Part shown: piece after piece, positions 60,352-64,000 of the stretch
Numbering within the stretch: the first letter of the stretch is position 1
Layout of the letters: every line of letters starts with the position of its first letter
Assembly: GCF_037104765.1 (NCBI RefSeq)
Contig: NZ_JBAWSY010000007.1
Span: 129,756 to 193,755, forward strand
Direction: 5' to 3'
Source: Psychrobacillus mangrovi
GTDB taxonomy: Bacteria > Bacillota > Bacilli > Bacillales_A > Planococcaceae
Length of the DNA: 64,000 bases
Made by a program: the position numbers and the translations under genes
The notes under the pieces: generated by a model
The model's database searches: none
What the model saw: only the letters and a program-made list of their open reading frames with translations
Told to the model about the DNA's origin: nothing

Positions 60352-61473
60352 TTATGACCAAATATTCGATTGTTCAATTTCTTCTAAAGTCTCTTCAATG
60401 TTAGTTGATAGGATTGTTACATGTCCCATTTTACGATTTGTTTTAGCCTCACTTTTTCCGTACAAATGAACGGACCAGTTTGGATACTTACTAATAGAAT
60501 TCGTTAAAGGAATAACATGCTGTCCTAATATGTTTACCATTACTGTATCCGTCCATAACTTAGGCTCACGAAGTGGCCATCCACAAACAGCTCTAACATG
60601 CTGATGGAACTGAGAGATATTACACGCCTCAATCGAATAGTGACCAGAATTATGTGGTCTTGGTGCTAATTCATTTATTAGTATCTCATTATTTTCTAAA
60701 ACAAACATCTCTACAGCTAGTGTACCAACGAGATTTAAGTGATTCGCGATGGTTTGAGCTGCTTCAATCGCTTTATTTGCAAGTGAATCGTCAATCCGTG
60801 CTGGAACAATCGTTTCATGCAAAATATGATTGACATGAATATTCTCACCAATTGGCAAGCAATATGTTTCACCAGCACCATTTCTTTGAACAATAACAGA
60901 AATTTCTTTTGTGAATGAAACAAATGCTTCTGCAATACATGCGGAATGTTCAAAAAGAGACTTTGCATTACTTAACTCTTCTTTTGACTGAACGATTTGC
61001 TGACCTTTCCCATCATAACCACCACGAGCAGTTTTAACGACACAAGGAAAACCTACTTCATCAATTCTCTGTTCTAGCTCTTCAAATGTGTATGCTTCGA
61101 CAAATTTCGCAATAGGCACACCAGAAGCCCGAATCTCTGTCTTTTCTAGAATTCTATCTTGTGTAATCTTTACTAATTCTGCCCCTTGTGGAACATATGC
61201 TATCTGGGTTAATCTTTTTAAACCTTCATAATCAATATTTTCAAATTCATACGTAATCACATCACTCACTTCTGCTAGCTCTTCTAACGCAGCTTCGTCA
61301 TTATAAGAAGCAACCATACGTATATCTGCTACTTGGCCACAAGGTGAATCCATTGTCGGTTCTAGCACTGCTATTTTAAACCCAGCTTCCTTCGCTGCTA
61401 ATGCCATCATTCGTCCAAGTTGGCCACCACCGATTATACCGATTGTTTGACCCGGAAAAATTACTTTAGTCAT
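60352..61473 (-). CDS. purK: N5-carboxyaminoimidazole ribonucleotide synthase
   Basis: A 373-aa ATP-grasp enzyme. IGIIGGGQLGRMMALAAKEAGFKIAVLEP near 11-39, FPCVVKTARGGYDGKGQQIV near 142-160 and LINELAPRPHNSGHYSIEAC near 265-285 are typical. It makes N5-CAIR from AIR and bicarbonate (step 6a). It overlaps purE by 4 bases. Confidence 0.97.
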   Translation of the reverse strand: MTKVIFPGQTIGIIGGGQLGRMMALAAKEAGFKIAVLEPTMDSPCGQVADIRMVASYNDEAALEELAEVSDVITYEFENIDYEGLKRLTQIAYVPQGAELVKITQDRILEKTEIRASGVPIAKFVEAYTFEELEQRIDEVGFPCVVKTARGGYDGKGQQIVQSKEELSNAKSLFEHSACIAEAFVSFTKEISVIVQRNGAGETYCLPIGENIHVNHILHETIVPARIDDSLANKAIEAAQTIANHLNLVGTLAVEMFVLENNEILINELAPRPHNSGHYSIEACNISQFHQHVRAVCGWPLREPKLWTDTVMVNILGQHVIPLTNSISKYPNWSVHLYGKSEAKTNRKMGHVTILSTNIEETLEEIEQSNIWS

Positions 61474-61958
61474 CGAAGCTCACCATTACTTTCTAATACT
61501 ATATTTTTCGTGTCTTCTCGTCTTTTTTCAAGTTTAATCTCTATTTCGGAATCCGTTATAGAAAGAATTTGAGCCGCAAGTAAACCTGCGTTTGTAGCAC
61601 CAGCTTTTCCGATTGCTACTGTTGCAACAGGAACGCCACCTGGCATTTGGACAATTGATAATAAAGAATCTAGTCCATTTAGTGCTTTAGATTGGACTGG
61701 AACACCTATTACCGGAAGAGTTGTCTTAGCAGCAACCATACCTGGTAAATGAGCTGCACCACCTGCTCCTGCAATAATTACCTGAATCCCACGTGATCTT
61801 GCTTGCTCAGCATATTCAAACATTAAGTCTGGCGTACGATGTGCGGATACTACTTGCTTTTCATAAGGTATATGAAGTTCTTCTAATATTTCACAACTAT
61901 ATTTCATTGTTTCCCAATCGCTAGAACTACCCATAATTACACCAATTTTTGCGTTCAT
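61470..61958 (-). CDS. purE: N5-CAIR mutase
   Basis: A 162-aa class I PurE. IGVIMGSSSDWETMKYSCEIL near 5-25, VSAHRTPDLMFEYA near 38-51, IIAGAGGAAHLPGMVAAKTTLPVIGVP near 60-86 and the MPGGVPVATVAIG stretch form the active site. It converts N5-CAIR to CAIR (step 6b). First gene of the operon, behind a guanine riboswitch, terminator and PurBox-like sites. Confidence 0.97.
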   Translation of the reverse strand: MNAKIGVIMGSSSDWETMKYSCEILEELHIPYEKQVVSAHRTPDLMFEYAEQARSRGIQVIIAGAGGAAHLPGMVAAKTTLPVIGVPVQSKALNGLDSLLSIVQMPGGVPVATVAIGKAGATNAGLLAAQILSITDSEIEIKLEKRREDTKNIVLESNGELR

Positions 61959-62075
61959 TATTCTCGTCCCTTCATCTTATTGCCTCGGTATATTTGATCC
62001 ATATCAATCTCGATATAAATCTAGAACATCCTCCGAAGGCTTCAACCCAATTATTAGCTAATCGAAGTTAAGCAT
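61959..62075. repeat. Repeat-like sequence in the purE leader
   Basis: Between the riboswitch terminator and purE. It shares ordered phrases with the pstS-pstC gap at 15.2-15.4 kb (GCCTCGG-TATTTG..., AAATCT followed by CATCC-CCGAAGGCTT..., CGAAGTTAA). It probably forms part of the purE 5' untranslated region. Confidence 0.5.
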
Positions 62076-62131
62076 AAAAAATTCCCCAAATAAACTACTC
62101 TCTTCAGAAGAAAAGCAGTTTACTTGAGGAA
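62076..62131 (-). terminator. Riboswitch-controlled terminator of purE
   Basis: TTCCTCAAGTAAACTGCT / AGTAGTTTATTTGGGGAA (imperfect 18-bp stem) followed by TTTTTT. It is placed 70 bases after the aptamer, as expected for transcriptional attenuation. Confidence 0.85.
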
Positions 62132-62200
62132 CATAGTTAAAGGATTGTGTTTCTATCAACATATGAAAACAAATCCTTTTAGTAATATCCAAAAGTCGCT

Positions 62201-62273
62201 TTCCCTCATAGTCCTGTCATTTACGGTGACTTGGTAGAGACGCTAAGGCCAATTCCTTAGCATATATGGGGAT
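62201..62273 (-). ncRNA. Guanine (purine) riboswitch aptamer
   Basis: Read leftward: P1 TCCCCAT with ATGAGGGA; P2 GCTAAGG/CCTTAGC with loop AATTGG; the conserved GTCTCTACC; P3 GTCA/TGAC with loop CCGTAAA; then GACTATG. The C in GACTATG is the specificity base that in known purine riboswitches pairs with guanine (U would mean adenine). L2 GG can pair with L3 CC. With the terminator at 62076-62131 it should stop purE transcription when guanine is plentiful. Confidence 0.9.
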
Positions 62274-62295
62274 TTAATCGTCTATTTCTATTCAT

Positions 62296-62324
62296 AGTTT
62301 AACAATTATAGCGACTCGCGTCAA
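62296..62324 (-). promoter_or_regulatory. Predicted pur operon promoter
   Basis: TTGACG (-35) at 62324-62319 and TAAACT (-10, four of six consensus bases) at 62301-62296 with 17-base spacing. Transcription would start about 15-20 bases before the riboswitch P1. Confidence 0.6.
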
Positions 62325-62327
62325 TGC

Positions 62328-62369
62328 TAAAAAACGAACAATAAATTTTCAGAAAACTATAATGTTCGT
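62328..62369 (-). promoter_or_regulatory. Overlapping yebG terminator and PurBox-like inverted pair
   Basis: ACGAACATTATA and TTTATTGTTCGT are inverted around a 12-base centre and followed leftward by TTTTTT, a good terminator for yebG. The same arms (CGAAC) match PurR PurBox cores and lie just upstream of the purE -35 box, where PurR would bind. Confidence 0.65.
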
Positions 62370-62376
62370 CTTTTGG

Positions 62377-62568
62377 CTATTTTTTCACTTCTTTTATTCC
62401 CTTTAACTGAATCATTTGTCTAACTGGCACCGGTTGTCCATTCACCTCTTCGAACAATGGTACTTCTTTTCTTCCAACAACTTGAAAACCTTGGGAAGTC
62501 ATTTTATCCATACATTCCGAAATACTTTCGTTTTCTTGCACTTCAAACCATTTTGTCTCTTGCTTCAT
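62377..62568 (-). CDS. yebG: NETI-motif protein YebG
   Basis: A 63-aa cytoplasmic protein. WFEVQENESISECMDKMTSQGF carries the NETI motif (here NESI), and ends RQMIQLKGIKEVKK. In Bacillus, yebG sits directly upstream of purE, as here. Function unknown. Its start overlaps the yebE stop by 4 bases. Confidence 0.92.
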   Translation of the reverse strand: MKQETKWFEVQENESISECMDKMTSQGFQVVGRKEVPLFEEVNGQPVPVRQMIQLKGIKEVKK

Positions 62569-63113
62569 GAAAACAATTTTCCTCTCCTTACTCGTTTTAC
62601 CCAGAACCCACCATGAATAGTTTTTGGCTCATATGCAATTATAAATATTTTAGGATCGATCTCTTTTAAGCGACTATACAGTTTCACTTCGTCTTTTCTT
62701 GGAGTTAATATTTGTAGTGCTTGTCTAGCACCTTCCAATCCATTTGCAGTCCAACTTGTAACTCCATACCCTTCTTCTCTTAAAAGTGTCGATAAGTTTA
62801 TCTCACTTTCACTTTCTGTAGAAATGGCACTAACCATAATATATCCTAATGACATTTTCTCCTCAAGTTTTGATCCTACGACTATTCCTGTACCAAATCC
62901 AAGTGCATACGCAATCAGATTATGAATCTCATTTAAATTATCCAAAACGAGACCAAGACCTACTATATATACTACCACTTCTATTATACTGATTAGTGCT
63001 GCAACATATCGATATCCCTTTAGCGTAAGTATCATTCGCGTTGTAGATAAAGTGACATAAACGATATTTATAATAAAAATTATCAACACCATGGTAATTG
63101 CAGTTGAAGTCAT
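62565..63113 (-). CDS. yebE: DUF2179 (UPF0316) membrane protein YebE
   Basis: A 182-aa protein: three N-terminal membrane helices (about residues 5-85; IIFIINIVYVTLSTTRMILTLKG, YRYVAALISIIEVVVYIVGL) followed by a DUF2179 domain (YGVTSWTANGLEGARQALQILTPRKDEVKLYSRLKEIDPKIFI, residues ~115-160). DUF2179 is a ligand-binding-like ferredoxin fold. Function unknown. GGAGG precedes the ATG. It forms a pair with yebG. Confidence 0.92.
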   Translation of the reverse strand: MTSTAITMVLIIFIINIVYVTLSTTRMILTLKGYRYVAALISIIEVVVYIVGLGLVLDNLNEIHNLIAYALGFGTGIVVGSKLEEKMSLGYIMVSAISTESESEINLSTLLREEGYGVTSWTANGLEGARQALQILTPRKDEVKLYSRLKEIDPKIFIIAYEPKTIHGGFWVKRVRRGKLFS

Positions 63114-63280
63114 ACCATCAGCCTCCTATCGTAAATTGTAGTTACTACTTAGTTGTATACCCTTTTTTAAGTGCAACTAATACAAAGAGAAAGAAATAGG
63201 AAGTTAGTATTGGATGGTTCTACTAAGAAAATAGAAGAATACTTTATGAATACACCAAGTTTTCCATTTAATAGAAGAAC

Positions 63281-63540
63281 GAGACTTATTTGGCTGAAAG
63301 TGAGACTAATTTAGTCGTAACCGAGACCAAATTCTCTAAATCGAGACCATTTTAGTTGAGACCGAGACCAAGAACCGCTTCCGGTTACGATTTTAAGTAA
63401 AAATATGGATAAGGGAGACTAGTTTTCCTACGAGAGCAACTAGGGAGAGTTTATAAGCAACCAAATGAGTCATATAAGCGACTAAGATGAATCCAAAGCG
63501 ACCAATAAGTGCGTGAAAGCAACCATTTCTCATAATAAAG
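63281..63540. repeat. Two adjacent 21-bp-phased repeat arrays upstream of yebE
   Basis: Sub-array 1: GAGAC(T/C) starts at 63281, 63302, 63323, 63343 and 63364. Sub-array 2: AGC(A/G)AC(C/T) starts at 63435, 63456, 63477, 63497 and 63518. Both have steps of 21, 21, 20, 21 bases. DNA between cores is diverged. The remaining part of this gap (63114-63280) shows nothing recognisable. Confidence 0.85.
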
Positions 63541-63582
63541 AATGTGCCTCTTTGTGATATCACAATTTAGCCTAATAAACTC

Positions 63583-63615
63583 AAAAAAAGCCGCCACCGA
63601 TTACTCGGTGACGAC
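63583..63615 (-). terminator. Terminator copy after the 5S-like remnant
   Basis: GCCGCCACCGA / TCGGTGACGAC with loop TTAC, A7 on the left (T7 leftward). It is nearly identical to the terminator at 63873-63906. Confidence 0.8.
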
Positions 63616-63623
63616 TTCTTGGT

Positions 63624-63699
63624 GCCCAGCAACTTCCTACTCTGATAGGGGGGTGGCCCCAACTACTATCGGTGCGCGAGCTTCACTTCCGTGTTCGGG
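63624..63699 (-). pseudogene. Truncated, degenerate 5S rRNA copy
   Basis: Matches the 3' two-thirds of the intact 5S gene at 63915-64000 (CCTACTCTGATAGGGGG..., CCCCAACTACTATCGGTGC..., CTTCACTTCCGTGTTCGG), with substitutions and small gaps. To the right of GTGTTCGG the similarity stops. It lacks the 5' part needed for a functional 5S. Confidence 0.8.
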
Positions 63700-63872
63700 C
63701 TGCGAAAGCAGATGAGCGGCAGATTTCTTCGTCAGCCGCAGTCGTTCGATTCTCGCGTATATCATACGCTGCGAGTCTCTCTTCCTTGCTTCCTCGAACT
63801 CTTTGCTCCTCTACTTTCTCGCATATATATTTACCAACTTATCGATTTGCCTTCGGCTTGTTTTTCTTGAAC
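63700..63872. other. Spacer between the two 5S copies
   Basis: About 170 bases with CGGCTGA / TCAGCCG pairs and GATTCTCGCG-type segments; no gene. It is more GC-rich than the other gaps. Confidence 0.5.
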
Positions 63873-63906
63873 AAAAAAAAGCCGCCACCGATTACTCGGT
63901 AACGAC
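63873..63906 (-). terminator. rRNA operon terminator
   Basis: GCCGCCACCGA / TCGGTAACGAC with loop TTAC and A8 (T8 leftward), 8 bases after the 5S 3' end. Confidence 0.9.
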
Positions 63907-63914
63907 TTCTTGGT

Positions 63915-64000
63915 GCCCAGCGACGTCCTACTCTCACAGGGGGAGACCCCCAACTACCATCGGCGCTGAAGAGCTTAACTTCCGTGTTCGGTATGGGAAC
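63915..64000 (-). rRNA. rrf: 5S ribosomal RNA (5' part outside the window)
   Basis: The complement reads GTTCCCATACCGAACACGGA, then AGTTAAGCTCTTCAGCGCCG, a GGGGGTCTCCCCCTG hairpin, GAGAGTAGGACGTCGCTGGG. This is the standard Bacillales 5S 3' portion. It is the end of a leftward-transcribed rRNA operon lying beyond the right edge. Confidence 0.95.

Noticed and set aside
62305..62324. TTGACG with the nearby TATAAT (62310-62305) as a promoter pair
   Set aside because: Spacing is only 8 bases; TTGACG with TAAACT at 17 bases is the better pair.

Overview
The window is about 64 kb of low-GC chromosome from a Gram-positive endospore-former-type bacterium (Bacillales). The evidence is strong GGAGG ribosome binding sites, the Bacillus-order pur operon (purEKBCSQLFMNHD), the pcrB-pcrA-ligA-camS-gatCAB block, yerA/yerB/yerC, DUF3889 and NETI-motif proteins, and a CydS-type bd oxidase. 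Gene content and AT-rich intergenic DNA suggest Planococcaceae/Caryophanaceae (Psychrobacillus/Lysinibacillus/Sporosarcina-like). The genus is an inference.

Layout. 1-1354: edge-truncated isoprenoid-synthase-like gene. 1.6-11.3 kb: mixed single genes (unknown protein, BCCT osmolyte transporter, luciferase-like oxidoreductase, nanoRNase NrnB, DUF3889 protein, PQQ-type sugar dehydrogenase-like protein, membrane protein, DUF1456 and VOC proteins). 11.5-11.8 kb: MITE-like element. 11.9-16.3 kb: pstS-pstC-pstA-pstB-phoU phosphate uptake operon with a PhoP-box promoter. 16.8-21.6 kb: DHA2 efflux pump, then a secreted PHP-domain metallohydrolase and a HupE/UreJ membrane protein behind a second Pho-box-like promoter. 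22-29 kb: LTA synthase, DegV, Dus, RlmD and a HAD nucleotidase. 29.1-31.7 kb: cytochrome bd oxidase operon with two tiny membrane-protein genes (cydS and an unrecognised 31-aa ORF). 31.8-43.3 kb: diacylglycerol kinase, thioredoxin-like protein, gatB-gatA-gatC, camS, ligA, pcrA and pcrB, with a LexA-type box before pcrA. 43.4-47.0 kb: yerC, yerB, yerA. 47.2-47.9 kb: cluster of palindromic repeats. 47.9-49.0 kb: ArsR regulator plus SRPBCC-PDZ fusion. 49.2-62.4 kb: complete de novo purine operon behind a PurBox-like pair and a guanine riboswitch. 62.4-63.1 kb: yebG and yebE. 63.6-64 kb: a degenerate 5S rRNA copy and the 3' part of an intact 5S gene, the end of an rRNA operon transcribed leftward from outside the window.

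Most genes are on the minus strand. Functional groups are phosphate scavenging (pst, Pho-box PHP/HupE), envelope synthesis (LtaS, DagK), RNA and translation quality (GatCAB, Dus, RlmD, NrnB), DNA repair (PcrA, LigA) and purine synthesis.

The most unusual signal is non-coding. Three intergenic arrays of degenerate repeats (28.14-28.20, 33.48-33.82 and 63.28-63.53 kb) all run in a 20/21-bp register, close to two helical turns. They have related but different cores, and each lies between a minus-strand terminator and the start of the next minus-strand gene. A second signal is a repeat resembling the 3' end of rlmD, found in several intergenic gaps and followed each time by a terminator with an unrelated stem.
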